Of a stretch of DNA of 64,000 nucleotides, positions 50,049 through 59,076 are shown in pieces. The notes below the pieces were generated by a model, which saw only the letters and a program-made list of their open reading frames with translations, had not been told where the DNA came from and did no database searches. Made by a program: the position numbers and the translations under genes. Origin of the DNA: JACVRW01 sp963739095 (GTDB taxonomy: Bacteria > Actinomycetota > Thermoleophilia > Solirubrobacterales > Thermoleophilaceae); NCBI GenBank assembly GCA_963739095.1, contig CAVTZF010000035.1:1-64000 (forward strand), written 5' to 3'. Each line of letters opens with the position of its first letter. Position 1 is the first letter of the stretch.

Positions 50049-51986
50049 ATGGGGGCAGTGAAGAGGGGGGTTGCAGTGGCTGTGCTCGCGGCGGCATCGC
50101 TCGTGGTCGCGGGGCCGGCCGAGGCGGAGCCACGCTTCAAGCGCTGCGGGGCGTTCGGGTTCGAATGCGCGCGCGTGAGCGTCCCGCTCGACCGCTCGGG
50201 GGCGGTCCCGGGCCGGGTTTCGCTGTTCGTCAAGCGAATCCGCGCACGCGAGCGGCCGCGTCGCGGGGCGCTGGTCGTGCTCGCAGGCGGCCCGGGCCAG
50301 TCGGCCTCGGATGCGTTCGGAACCGGCGCGCTCTCGGTGCTGTATCCGGGCTACGGGCACCGCGACCTGATCGTCTTCGATCAGCGCGGGACGGGCAGGT
50401 CGGGCGTGCTCCGCTGCGGCGCGCTGGAGCGGGCCAACCTCCTCTACGCCGGAGTCGCGGCGGGTCGCTGCGCGGGGCGCCTGGGGTCGCGGCGCGCCTT
50501 CTACACGAGCCGCGACAGCGCCGAGGACATCGAGGCGCTCCGGGTGGCGCTCGGCTACGAGCGGATCGCGCTGTTCGGCACCTCGTACGGGACCAAGGTC
50601 GCGCTCGGGTACGCGCTCGCACACCCCGCGAGCGTCGAGCGGCTCGTGCTCGACTCGGTGGTCGAGGCGGAAGGTCCGAGCCCGCTGTACCTCGACACCT
50701 TCGAGGCGGTTCCGCGCGTGCTCCGGGCGTTGTGCCGGGCGGGCTGCTCGGAGTTCACGCGCGACCCGGTGGCGGATGTCGGGACGCTCGTCAGCCGGCT
50801 GGCGCGCGCGCCGCTGCGCGGGCCCATCGTCCTGCCCAGCGGCTCCGTGCGCGGGTCGCGGCTCAACCGCGAGGACCTCTTCGCCGTCCTGCTCGCAGGC
50901 GATCTCAACCCGGCGGTGCGGGCGGGCTTCCCCGGCGCCGTGCGCGCAGCACTGGACGGCGACCCGGCGCCGCTCCTGCGAATGCGCCAGCGCGCCTACG
51001 CAATCGACGGCGCGCCGCCGCCACCGGAGGTGCTCAGCGCGACGCTCTACACGGCCACGACCTGCGAGGAGACGCCGTTCCCGTGGGCGCGCACGGCGCC
51101 GCCCGACCCGGCTGCGAGACGAGCGGCCGCCGCGACAGCCGCCGAGGTGCTCCCCGACAGCGCGTTCTTCCCGTTCGACCGCGCGACGGCCGTGCGCAAC
51201 GACCTCGTCAACCTGTGCGGCCGCTGGCCGGCGTCGCCGGTCGCGCCGGGGTTCGGCGGCGGCGGGCTGCCCGACGTGCCGGTGCTCCTGATGGAGGGTG
51301 AGGACGACCTGCGGACGCCGGTCGAGAACGCCCGCCGGGTCGCCGCGCAGTTCCCGCGCGCACGCCTGCTGGTGGCCGGCGATACGGGCCACTCGGCGCT
51401 TGGCACCGACGCGACCGGCTGCACGGAGGCGGCGTTCGGCGCCTTCCTGCGAGGGAAGCCCTTCTCCACCGACTGCCCGCGATCGCCGCGCGGATTCCGC
51501 CCCCAGCCACCGCCCCCGACGAGCTTGGCCGAGTTGAGGCCGACCGGCGGCGAGGCGGGGAACCGCGGGCGGGTGTTGACCGCCGTCGCGATCACCATGA
51601 GGGACCTCTTCGACGACTTCGTGGCGGCGTTCATCGCGGACCCGAACGACCCGGATGTGGCCCGCGGCGGCGGCCTCCGCTCCGGCCGCTATCGGCTCGA
51701 CGGCCGCGGCACGCTCACGCTGCGGCGGCTCTCGTTCGTACCCGGTGTGCGGCTGAGCGGTCGCATCAGGAGCCTCGGCCCGCGCCGTGGCCGCGGGGAA
51801 ATCCGCGTCGAGGCCGGCGCTGGCGTGCCGGGCGGTGTGCTGGCGTTCCGCAAGGGGCTCGTGCACGGAACGCTCGGCGGCCGGCCGGTGAGGGCGCGCG
51901 TCCTGCCGTTCTCGGCGGCGCCGTCGTCGCGCGCCCTGGCCGCGCGTATCGCGAAGCGGTCCCTGTCAGGAGTCGCCGGGCGCTAG
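50049..51986 (+). CDS. Secreted TAP-like alpha/beta hydrolase (tripeptidyl aminopeptidase type)
   Basis: 645-aa exported serine hydrolase. Signal peptide VAVAVLAAASLVVAGPAEA; VVLAGGPGQSASDAF and VFDQRGTGRSG of the proline iminopeptidase/TAP group; nucleophile elbow ALFGTSYGTKVALGYA; acid in VLLMEGEDDLRTP; His in VAGDTGHSALG. The last about 130 residues form a beta-rich extra domain (SGRYRLDGRGTLTLRRLSF). It should release N-terminal peptides or hydrolyse esters outside the cell. It is divergent from the carboxylase gene by 32 bp. Confidence 0.87.
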   Translation: MGAVKRGVAVAVLAAASLVVAGPAEAEPRFKRCGAFGFECARVSVPLDRSGAVPGRVSLFVKRIRARERPRRGALVVLAGGPGQSASDAFGTGALSVLYPGYGHRDLIVFDQRGTGRSGVLRCGALERANLLYAGVAAGRCAGRLGSRRAFYTSRDSAEDIEALRVALGYERIALFGTSYGTKVALGYALAHPASVERLVLDSVVEAEGPSPLYLDTFEAVPRVLRALCRAGCSEFTRDPVADVGTLVSRLARAPLRGPIVLPSGSVRGSRLNREDLFAVLLAGDLNPAVRAGFPGAVRAALDGDPAPLLRMRQRAYAIDGAPPPPEVLSATLYTATTCEETPFPWARTAPPDPAARRAAAATAAEVLPDSAFFPFDRATAVRNDLVNLCGRWPASPVAPGFGGGGLPDVPVLLMEGEDDLRTPVENARRVAAQFPRARLLVAGDTGHSALGTDATGCTEAAFGAFLRGKPFSTDCPRSPRGFRPQPPPPTSLAELRPTGGEAGNRGRVLTAVAITMRDLFDDFVAAFIADPNDPDVARGGGLRSGRYRLDGRGTLTLRRLSFVPGVRLSGRIRSLGPRRGRGEIRVEAGAGVPGGVLAFRKGLVHGTLGGRPVRARVLPFSAAPSSRALAARIAKRSLSGVAGR

Positions 51987-52583
51987 GCCGGCGAAGAAGG
52001 TCGCCAGCATCGTCGGGAAGAGGTCGTCGTCGACCGCGTCCGGCTCGAGCAGACGCTCGAGCGCGACACCGTTCGCCATCGCGAACGTCATCAGCGCCAG
52101 CTGGCGCGGCGGGATCGCCGGCTCGAGGCCGAGCTCGCGGGCGCGCTCGTCGAGCATGGCGGCGATCCGCTCGCGCAGGCCGCGATAGCGCTCGACCAGC
52201 TCGGCCCGGAAGCCCTCGTTGCGGGCGGCGTAGACGGCGAACTCGAAGAAGAGCCGCTCCCACTCCGGGGCGGCGGCGATTGCGGCGATGAAGTCACCGC
52301 CCGCGCGACGCGCCTGTTCCTCGATCGTGCCGCCGCCGTGGAGCGTGCGGTCGGCCTCGGCGAGCCGGTCCTCGAAGCGCTGGTCGAGCATCGCCAGGAA
52401 GAGCGCCTCCTTGCTGTCGAAGTTCGCGTACACGGCGCCCTTCGTGAAGCCGGCCTCCTCGGCGACGAGGTCGAGCGACGCCCCCTCGAGCCCGCGCGCC
52501 GCGGCGACCTTGGCCGCCGAGTGCATGAGCCGCGCGCGCGTGTGGGCCTGGCGCTCCTTGCGCGTGAGCGGGCGGCCGCTCAC
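51966..52583 (-). CDS. TetR/AcrR-family regulator coupled to P450
   Basis: 205-aa regulator with the HTH at about residues 15-60 (LVAEEAGFTKGAVYANFDSKE) and a helical sensor domain. Its GTG start overlaps the P450 stop by 4 bases, so it is made from the same message and probably controls that operon. Its 3' end overlaps the convergent hydrolase gene by 21 bases. Confidence 0.92.
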   Translation of the reverse strand: MSGRPLTRKERQAHTRARLMHSAAKVAAARGLEGASLDLVAEEAGFTKGAVYANFDSKEALFLAMLDQRFEDRLAEADRTLHGGGTIEEQARRAGGDFIAAIAAAPEWERLFFEFAVYAARNEGFRAELVERYRGLRERIAAMLDERARELGLEPAIPPRQLALMTFAMANGVALERLLEPDAVDDDLFPTMLATFFAGLAPGDS

Positions 52584-53947
52584 GCGGCGAGCGCGGACGT
52601 CTCCGGGCGCGCGGCCGTGCGCGCCCTCGCCACGATCTCGCCCTCGCGGGACGGCGAGGAGATGATCGCGCGCCGGACCATGCGCTCCGGGCGCGGATCG
52701 GCGGCGCTGAGGTCGAAGCGCTCGGCGAGCGCCTGCAGCGCGATGCGCATCTCGAGCTGGGCGAAGCTCGCGCCGAGGCAGCGCCGCACGCCGCCGCCGA
52801 ACGGGATCCAGGTATACGTGCCGCCCTGGGACTGCATCGGTGCGCCGCCGGCCGAGCCGGCGGCTTCCGCCCGACCCAGGAACCGCTCGGGCCGGAAGGC
52901 GAGCGGATCCGGATAGACGTCCGCGCGCCGGTGCATCAGGTAGATGCAGGGCACGACGTTGACGCCCGCGGGGAGCAGGTGGCCGCCGATCTCCATCGGC
53001 TCCTGGAGCCGGCGTAGGACGAGCGAGATCGGCGAGCGCAGCCGGAGCGTCTCCTTCACGACCGCGTCGGCATAGTCGTCGTCGCCGTCGCGCAGCCGCT
53101 CGAGCGCGTCGGGATGGCGGACGAGCCGCTCGAGCGCCCAGGCGAGCCCGGTCGCCGTGGTCTCGTGTCCCGCCACCAGCAGCGTCATCAGCTCGTCGCG
53201 CAGCTCCTGGTCGGACATCGGGCTGCCGTCCTCGTGGCGCGCCTGCAGCAGCAGCGACATCACGTCGTCGCGCTCCTCGAGCCCGCCGGCAGCGCGGTGG
53301 GCCGCGATCTCCTCGTAGATGGCGTCGTCCGCCGGCCGGAGCACGCTCCCAAACAGTCCCAGGCGGGTCGTACGATGCGGACCGAGCGCAATACCGATCG
53401 CCACGCGCCGCTTGTCGCTGCCCCAGCGGAGCAGCTCCGCCAGAGCGGACACGAGGCGGACCTTGCGCGGCTCGTCCTGCACGCCGAAGACGGTGCGCGT
53501 GATGATCTCGAGGGTCAGTGCCTGCATCAGCGGGCGGGTGGCGACCCGCTGCCCGAGCGGCCAGGAGCCAATGGCCTCCTCGGTCACGTCGCGCATCGTG
53601 TCGGCGTAGCCCCGCAGCCGGTCGCCGTGGAAGGGCGGCAGCATCAGCTTGCGCTGGCGCATGTGGGCGGCCCCGTCGAGCAGCAGCACCGAGTTCGAGC
53701 CGAGCACCGGCAGCAGCACGACATTCGCCTCGCCGGCGTGCAGCAGGCGCGGGTCGCCGGTGAACACCTGCTTGACCGCGTCGGGGTGGGTCAGGAAGAC
53801 CCAGCTGCCTTCGTTCGCGATCTTGAGCGTGAACGAGTCGCCATAGCGGCCACTGAGCTCCTCCATGTAGGCGGTCGGGCGGACGATCCAGCGGAGCGTC
53901 TGCAGCGACCTGGGCGTACGTGGGCCGGGTGGCAGCTCGGTTTTCAC
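52580..53947 (-). CDS. Cytochrome P450
   Basis: 455-aa heme monooxygenase of the bacterial CYP110-like type. Oxygen-binding helix I LLVAGHETTATG, ExxR in VKETLRLRSP, PERF motif FRPERFLGR, heme-Cys loop FGGGVRRCLGASFAQ. It starts at a GTG giving VKTELPPGPRTP; there is no membrane anchor, so it is soluble. The electron donors are not encoded here. It lies 29 bp after aroF and is coupled to the TetR gene. Confidence 0.95.
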   Translation of the reverse strand: MKTELPPGPRTPRSLQTLRWIVRPTAYMEELSGRYGDSFTLKIANEGSWVFLTHPDAVKQVFTGDPRLLHAGEANVVLLPVLGSNSVLLLDGAAHMRQRKLMLPPFHGDRLRGYADTMRDVTEEAIGSWPLGQRVATRPLMQALTLEIITRTVFGVQDEPRKVRLVSALAELLRWGSDKRRVAIGIALGPHRTTRLGLFGSVLRPADDAIYEEIAAHRAAGGLEERDDVMSLLLQARHEDGSPMSDQELRDELMTLLVAGHETTATGLAWALERLVRHPDALERLRDGDDDYADAVVKETLRLRSPISLVLRRLQEPMEIGGHLLPAGVNVVPCIYLMHRRADVYPDPLAFRPERFLGRAEAAGSAGGAPMQSQGGTYTWIPFGGGVRRCLGASFAQLEMRIALQALAERFDLSAADPRPERMVRRAIISSPSREGEIVARARTAARPETSALAA

Positions 53948-53976
53948 ATACCGCAGAGTATCTGAAAGGGAAGCGC

Positions 53977-54999
53977 TTACGCGAGGGCGCGCCCGACCAG
54001 CCGCGCGTGCGCCTCGACCTCGCGCGCGAACTCCGGGAAGTCGTGCGCGTAGAGCTGCTGGGGCCCGTCGCAGAGCGCGACCTCCGGATCCTCGGCCACC
54101 TCGACGATGATCCCGTCCGCCCCGACGGCGGCCGCAGCGCGCGAGAGCGGCCCGACCAGCCGCCGGTCGCCCGACGCGTGGCTCGGGTCGACGATCACGG
54201 GCAGGTGCGTGTGCAGCTTGAGCCACGGCACGGCGCCGAGATCGAGCGTGAAGCGCATCGCCGTGTCGAAGGTGCGGATGCCGCGCTCGCAGAGGATCAC
54301 GTCGCCGTTGCCCTCCTTGAGGATGTAGTCGGCCGCCTGCAGCAGCTCCTCGAGCGTGGAGGAGAGGCCGCGCTTGAGGAGCACGGGCTTGCCGAGCTTG
54401 CCGACCACCTCGAGCAGCCCGTAGTTCTGCATGTTGCGGGCGCCGACCTGAATCACGTCGACGGTCTCGGCGAAGCGGTCGGCGAGCTCGGCGGCCGTCA
54501 TCTCGCTCACCACCGGCAGGCCGGTCTCGGCGCGCACCTCGGCGAGGATGTCGAGCGCCTCGTCGCCGAGTCCCTGGAACGAGAAGGGTGAGGTCCGCGG
54601 CTTGAAGGCGCCGCCGCGCAGCATCGACGCGCCGGCGTCGGCCACGGCGCGCGCGACGGCGCGTGTCTGCTCGGGCGACTCGACCGTGCACGGGCCGGCT
54701 ATCAGGCAGAAGGTCTCGCCGCCGCCCACCCGGCGGCCGTCGACCTCCACGACCGTCGCCGCATGATGGGAGAGCTCGCTCGAGGCGAGCTTGTAGGGCC
54801 GTGAGATCGGGATGACCTGGTCGACGCCGGGGAGTCCCTCGAGGCCCATCTCGCGGACGCCCTCCGGGTCCCCGATCGCGCCGATCGCCGTGGTGAGCTC
54901 GCCGGGCATCACCTTGGCGTGCACGCCCGCGGCTTCGAGGCGCTCGACGACCGCCTCGATCTGGGCGGGCGTCGCCTCCGGTGTCATCACGACCATCAT
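53977..54999 (-). CDS. aroF: DAHP synthase, type I-beta
   Basis: 340-aa 3-deoxy-7-phosphoheptulonate synthase, first step of the shikimate pathway (PEP + erythrose 4-phosphate). N-terminal ferredoxin-like regulatory domain (residues 1-70), then the barrel with LIAGPCTVESPEQ, GGAFKPRTSPFSFQG, IQVGARNMQNY, VLLKRGLSST, LCERGIRTFD and VDPSHASGDRR. The two ATG codons at the start overlap the TauE stop. Catalytic and metal residues are all in place. Confidence 0.95.
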   Translation of the reverse strand: MMVVMTPEATPAQIEAVVERLEAAGVHAKVMPGELTTAIGAIGDPEGVREMGLEGLPGVDQVIPISRPYKLASSELSHHAATVVEVDGRRVGGGETFCLIAGPCTVESPEQTRAVARAVADAGASMLRGGAFKPRTSPFSFQGLGDEALDILAEVRAETGLPVVSEMTAAELADRFAETVDVIQVGARNMQNYGLLEVVGKLGKPVLLKRGLSSTLEELLQAADYILKEGNGDVILCERGIRTFDTAMRFTLDLGAVPWLKLHTHLPVIVDPSHASGDRRLVGPLSRAAAAVGADGIIVEVAEDPEVALCDGPQQLYAHDFPEFAREVEAHARLVGRALA

Positions 55000-55940
55000 G
55001 GCGTCAGCTCATCGGCGGGCTTGGGCGGGGGCTGCGCTCGCCGGCGCATGGCCTCCCCGGCCTCCGCCGCGCGGGCGCGGCTCTCGCGCACCATGGTCAC
55101 GATCAACAGGATGATGACTCCGACCGGGAAGGGGATCAGCACCCAGGTCGGGATCCCGAGGCCGGCCTTGATGAGGAGTGCCGTGCCGGCACCGATCAGG
55201 ACGACCGCGAGGGTCGTGCGCAGCACGGCGGGCTGCACGCGCACCGACCAGTGGCTGCCGAGCCACACGCCGGGGATCGAGCCGATCAGGATGTTCGCGG
55301 CGAGCCCGAAGTCGACGTTGCCGGCCACGATGTGCGCGAGCCCGGCGGCCCAGAGCAGGATCGCCGCGTGGAAGACGTCGGTGCCCACCACGCGCGTTGG
55401 GATCAGCCGGAAGCCGAGGATCAGGCCGACGGCGATCAGCGCGCCGCTGCCGGCCGAGGTGATGCCGAGCACGAAGCCGACGCTCACGCCGAGCCCGACG
55501 GCGGCGATCTTGTGGCGGCGGGTCATCTCGACCGTCTCGCGCTCGCGCGCGTGCATGCTCTTCAGCAACGCGCGCACGAGCGTGGCGATGCCGGTCAGGA
55601 ACAGCGCGCCCGCGAGCAGCGTGAGCAGCAGGTCGTCGAAGTCGCGCCCGGCCCAGCCCTCCAGCAGCCCCAGCGCGTACACGCCGCACACGGCCGCGGG
55701 CACGGAGCCGATCGCCATCCACGCGGAGAGCCGCATGTCGACGGTCTTCTGGGTCCAGTGCTTGTAGCCGCCCACCGTCTTCGTCACGGCGGCGTAGGCG
55801 AGATCGGTGCCGATCGCCGTGATCGGCGTGACGCCGAACACGAGGATCAGCATCGGGGTCATGAGCGAACCACCGCCGATGCCCGTCATGCCCACGAGGA
55901 TGCCGACCCCGAGGCCGAAGCCGATGAGGGCCACGTCCAT
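54996..55940 (-). CDS. TauE/SafE-family sulfite/organosulfonate exporter
   Basis: 314-aa membrane protein with about 8 transmembrane segments in two repeats, each beginning with a Gly-rich loop (GVGILVGMTGIGGGSLMTP; GFVLGITSAGSGALIAVG). The family exports sulfite, sulfonates or related anions. It lies on the same strand below the sulfate-assimilation genes, separated by the FN3 gene, and is coupled to aroF by an overlapping stop/start. Confidence 0.88.
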   Translation of the reverse strand: MDVALIGFGLGVGILVGMTGIGGGSLMTPMLILVFGVTPITAIGTDLAYAAVTKTVGGYKHWTQKTVDMRLSAWMAIGSVPAAVCGVYALGLLEGWAGRDFDDLLLTLLAGALFLTGIATLVRALLKSMHARERETVEMTRRHKIAAVGLGVSVGFVLGITSAGSGALIAVGLILGFRLIPTRVVGTDVFHAAILLWAAGLAHIVAGNVDFGLAANILIGSIPGVWLGSHWSVRVQPAVLRTTLAVVLIGAGTALLIKAGLGIPTWVLIPFPVGVIILLIVTMVRESRARAAEAGEAMRRRAQPPPKPADELTP

Positions 55941-55985
55941 AGGCGGACGAGCCTAGTGAGGCCCGCCCGCCCTGGAACGCGCGGC

Positions 55986-56794
55986 TTACATGCAGTCGTC
56001 GAGCACGAGCGTGAACGCGTTGCTCGGCGCGGACACATTGCCGGCGCTGTCGACCGCCCGCAGCACGAACGTGTTGCTCCCGTCCACGCCGTAGGTGATC
56101 GTGCGATCGGTGCCGATCGGGGTCCCGAGCGGATCGAGCACACCGTTGATGAACACCCGGTAGCGGATGGCCGACTGCGGGTCCTGGTCGTCCGTCGACT
56201 GGGTCCAGCGCAGGCCCACCTCACCGCACCAGTTGTCCGTGACGAACAGGTTCGCCGGCGCGGTCGGCGGCTGCGTGTCGGTGCTGGCTGCCGTGGTCGC
56301 CGACACCGCGTCGGAGGGCGGCGACAGGTTGTAGCCGAAGTCGCGCGCCCGCACCGTGATCGAGTAGGCGTGCGCGGCGCCAGCCCGACGATCGTGGCCG
56401 ACGTCGGTCCCGTCCTCGTCACGGCCCCCTCGCTCGGGCTGACAGCGATCTGGTACTCGGCGATGCCGGTGTCGTCGCTCGACGCGTCCCACGCGATTCC
56501 GATCTGCGACGCGCTCACGCTCGTCACGCGCAGCTCCGGAGGCGTCGATGGCGGGCTCCGGTCGGCGTTCGTCGTGACGACCGCGAGGTCGCTCGTCGAC
56601 TTGTTGCCGCTGGGATCGATCGCCTCGACCCAGAGGTAGTACTGGACCCCCGGACGCAGGCCCGTCCAGGTGTAGCTCGTCTGGCTCATCGGCAGGGTGA
56701 CCGTGGCCGGGTCCTGCCACAGGTGGACGACATAGCGCAGCTGACCGGAGTTGTCCGTCGAGGCGCGCCATGCAAGCCTCGGCGGGGTACGCAA
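55986..56794 (-). pseudogene. Fibronectin type III repeat protein, fragmentary and frameshifted
   Basis: About 269 aa after repair, with three FN3 modules: a partial first (TPPRLAWRASTDNSGQLRYV), a second (PPELRVTSVSASQIGIAWDAS) and a third (PPTAPANLFVTDNW). A missing base near 56376 joins GLAP to AHAYSITVRARDFG. There is no signal peptide, and the only start is a TTG nine codons after the cysN stop in the same frame. FN3 proteins are normally secreted, so this looks like a truncated remnant. Confidence 0.6.
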
Positions 56795-56818
56795 CGCGAC
56801 CGGAAAGGGTTCAGGCGC

Positions 56819-58105
56819 CTAGAGGACCATCCCCGCACCGACGGTGTCGTTCGTCGACTCGTCGATGAGGATGAAGCTGCCGGTCGCCCGGTTGCGGCGG
56901 TATTGGTCGACGAACAGCGGCGACGAGAGCCGCAGACGTAGGCGGCCGATCTCGTTGAGCTGGAGGCTGTTGGCCTCCTCGTCGCGGTGCAGCGTGTTGA
57001 CGTCGATGCGGTAGCGGACGTCGTCGACCTTGGCGAGCGCGGTGCGCGTCGTGTGCTTGATGCGATAGCGGCCGCGCGGGGACAGCGGGCGCTCCGCCAT
57101 CCAACAGACCATCGCGTCGATCTCGCGCGCCTCGATCGGGCGGTTTTGGTCGCGGCAGATCATGTCTCCGCGCGAGACGTCGATGTCGTCCTCGAGCCGC
57201 AGCGTCACCGACAGCGGCGGGTAGGCCTCGTCCATCTCGCCCTCGTAGCTGTCGATGCCGGCGATCCGGCTCTCGCGCCCCGACGGAAGGACGACGACCT
57301 CGTCGCCCGCGCGGAACACGCCCGAGGCCACCTCGCCCGCGTAGCCGCGGTAGTCGTGGTGCTCGTCGGACATCGGCCGGACCACCCACTGGACCGGGAA
57401 GCGCGGGTCCTGCAGGTTGCGGTCGGACGCGACGTGCACGTGCTCGAGGTGGTAGAGCAGCGAGGTGCCCTCGTACCAGGGCATCCGCGACGAGCGCTCG
57501 ACGACGTTGTCGCCATGCAGCGCCGAGATCGGGATGAAGGTCAGATCGTGGATGTCGAGCTTGGCCGCCCAGCCGGCGAACTCGGACGTGATCCTGTCGA
57601 AGACCTCCTGGTCGAAGTCGACGAGGTCCATCTTGTTCACGCACACGACGAGGTGCGGGATGCGCAGCAGCGAGGCGATGAACGCATGCCGGTGCGACTG
57701 CTCGAGCACACCCTTGCGCGCGTCCACGAGGATCAGCGCGAGGTCGGCCGTCGAGGCGCCCGTGACCATGTTGCGCGTGTACTGCTCGTGGCCGGGCGTG
57801 TCGGCGATGATGAACTTGCGCCGCGGCGTGTGGAAGTAGCGGTAGGCGACGTCGATCGTGATGCCCTGCTCGCGCTCGGCGCGCAGGCCGTCCGTCAAGA
57901 GGGCGAGGTTCACGTACCCGTCACCGCGCCGGCGCGAGGTCTCCTCGACGTGCTCGAGCTGGTCCTCGAAGATCGACTTCGTGTCGTACAGGAGGCGGCC
58001 GATGAGCGTCGACTTGCCGTCGTCGACCGAGCCGGCGGTCGCGAAGCGGACGAGCTCGGAGGAGGGCGCCGAGACGGCCGCTCCGTTGGAGGAGAAGCGG
58101 CTCAG
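56819..58105 (-). CDS. cysN: Sulfate adenylyltransferase GTPase subunit
   Basis: 428-aa EF-Tu-like GTPase driving APS formation with CysD. P-loop AGSVDDGKSTLIGRLLYD, switch I LRAEREQGITIDVAYRYF, DTPGHEQYTRNM and NKMD (CVNKMDLVD), then two beta-barrel domains. No CysC (APS kinase) domain is fused, which fits an APS-reductase route. No ATG, GTG or TTG precedes the P-loop in frame; the best start is a CTG at 58105 overlapping the cysD stop (CTGA) with AAGGAGG upstream. Confidence 0.93.
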   Translation of the reverse strand: MSRFSSNGAAVSAPSSELVRFATAGSVDDGKSTLIGRLLYDTKSIFEDQLEHVEETSRRRGDGYVNLALLTDGLRAEREQGITIDVAYRYFHTPRRKFIIADTPGHEQYTRNMVTGASTADLALILVDARKGVLEQSHRHAFIASLLRIPHLVVCVNKMDLVDFDQEVFDRITSEFAGWAAKLDIHDLTFIPISALHGDNVVERSSRMPWYEGTSLLYHLEHVHVASDRNLQDPRFPVQWVVRPMSDEHHDYRGYAGEVASGVFRAGDEVVVLPSGRESRIAGIDSYEGEMDEAYPPLSVTLRLEDDIDVSRGDMICRDQNRPIEAREIDAMVCWMAERPLSPRGRYRIKHTTRTALAKVDDVRYRIDVNTLHRDEEANSLQLNEIGRLRLRLSSPLFVDQYRRNRATGSFILIDESTNDTVGAGMVL

Positions 58106-59052
58106 AAGTAGCCCTCCTTCTTGCGGTCCTCCATGGCGGCCTCGGAGATGCGGTCGTCGGCGCGCGTCTCGCCGCGCTCCGTGATGCGCGTTGCCGCGAT
58201 CTCGGATACGACGTCCTCGAGGCTCACCGCCGTCGAGCGGACCGCGCCCGTGCAGCTCATGTCGCCCACCGTGCGGAAGCGCACCGACTCCTCGAAGGGT
58301 GTCTCGCCGGGCAGCAGCTCGACGAACTCCGAATTGGCGTACAGCATCCCGTCGCGCTGGAACACCTCGCGCGTGTGCGCGAAGTAGATCGACGGCAGCA
58401 CGATCCCCTCCGCGCGGATGTACTCCCACACGTCGAGCTCGGTCCAGTTGGAGAGCGGGAAGACGCGCACGTGCTCGCCCGGCTTGATGAAGCCGTTGTA
58501 GAGGTTCCAGAGCTCCGGGCGCTGCACCTTCGGGTCCCACTGCCCGAAGTCGTCGCGGAACGACAGGATGCGCTCCTTCGCGCGGGCGCGCTCCTCGTCG
58601 CGGCGGGCCCCGCCGAAGGCGGCCTTGTAGCCGTGCTCCTCGAGCGCGTCGAGCAGCGTCACGGACTGCAGCCGGTTGCGCGAGGCGCGCGGGCCGCTCT
58701 CCTCGACGACGCGTCCGTTGTCGATCGACTCCTGCACGGACGCGACCACGAGCTTGGCGCCCATCTCGTCGACCATGCGGTCGCGGTACTCGATGACCTC
58801 GGGGAAGTTGTGCCCGGTGTCGACGTGCATGACCGGGAACGGCAGCGCGGCCGGCCAGAAGGCCTTGCGCGCCAGATGCAGGAGAACCGCAGAGTCCTTG
58901 CCGCCGGAGAACAGCAGCACCCCGCGCTCGAGCTCGGCCGCCACCTCACGGATCACGTAAATGGCCTCGGACTCAATGGCCCGCAGGTGGGGGATCTCGT
59001 AATTCATCGCCTCGTCGGGCGGCAGGATACGCGGGAACTCGATGGTGCTCAT
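58102..59052 (-). CDS. cysD: Sulfate adenylyltransferase catalytic subunit
   Basis: 316-aa PP-loop enzyme making APS from sulfate and ATP. LLFSGGKDSAVLLHLA is the PP-loop; MHVDTGHNFPEVIEYRD, FGGARRDEERARAKER, WNLYNGFIKPGEHVRVFPLSNWTELDVW split into shorter known family blocks are all present. It follows cysH by 24 bp and is coupled to cysN. Confidence 0.96.
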   Translation of the reverse strand: MSTIEFPRILPPDEAMNYEIPHLRAIESEAIYVIREVAAELERGVLLFSGGKDSAVLLHLARKAFWPAALPFPVMHVDTGHNFPEVIEYRDRMVDEMGAKLVVASVQESIDNGRVVEESGPRASRNRLQSVTLLDALEEHGYKAAFGGARRDEERARAKERILSFRDDFGQWDPKVQRPELWNLYNGFIKPGEHVRVFPLSNWTELDVWEYIRAEGIVLPSIYFAHTREVFQRDGMLYANSEFVELLPGETPFEESVRFRTVGDMSCTGAVRSTAVSLEDVVSEIAATRITERGETRADDRISEAAMEDRKKEGYF

Positions 59053-59076
59053 GGGCGCTGGGTCAAGGGATGGCGC

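Noticed and set aside
56819..58105. CysNC fusion with APS kinase
   Set aside because: The protein ends after the EF-Tu-like barrels with no APS kinase P-loop; the following FN3 sequence is unrelated.
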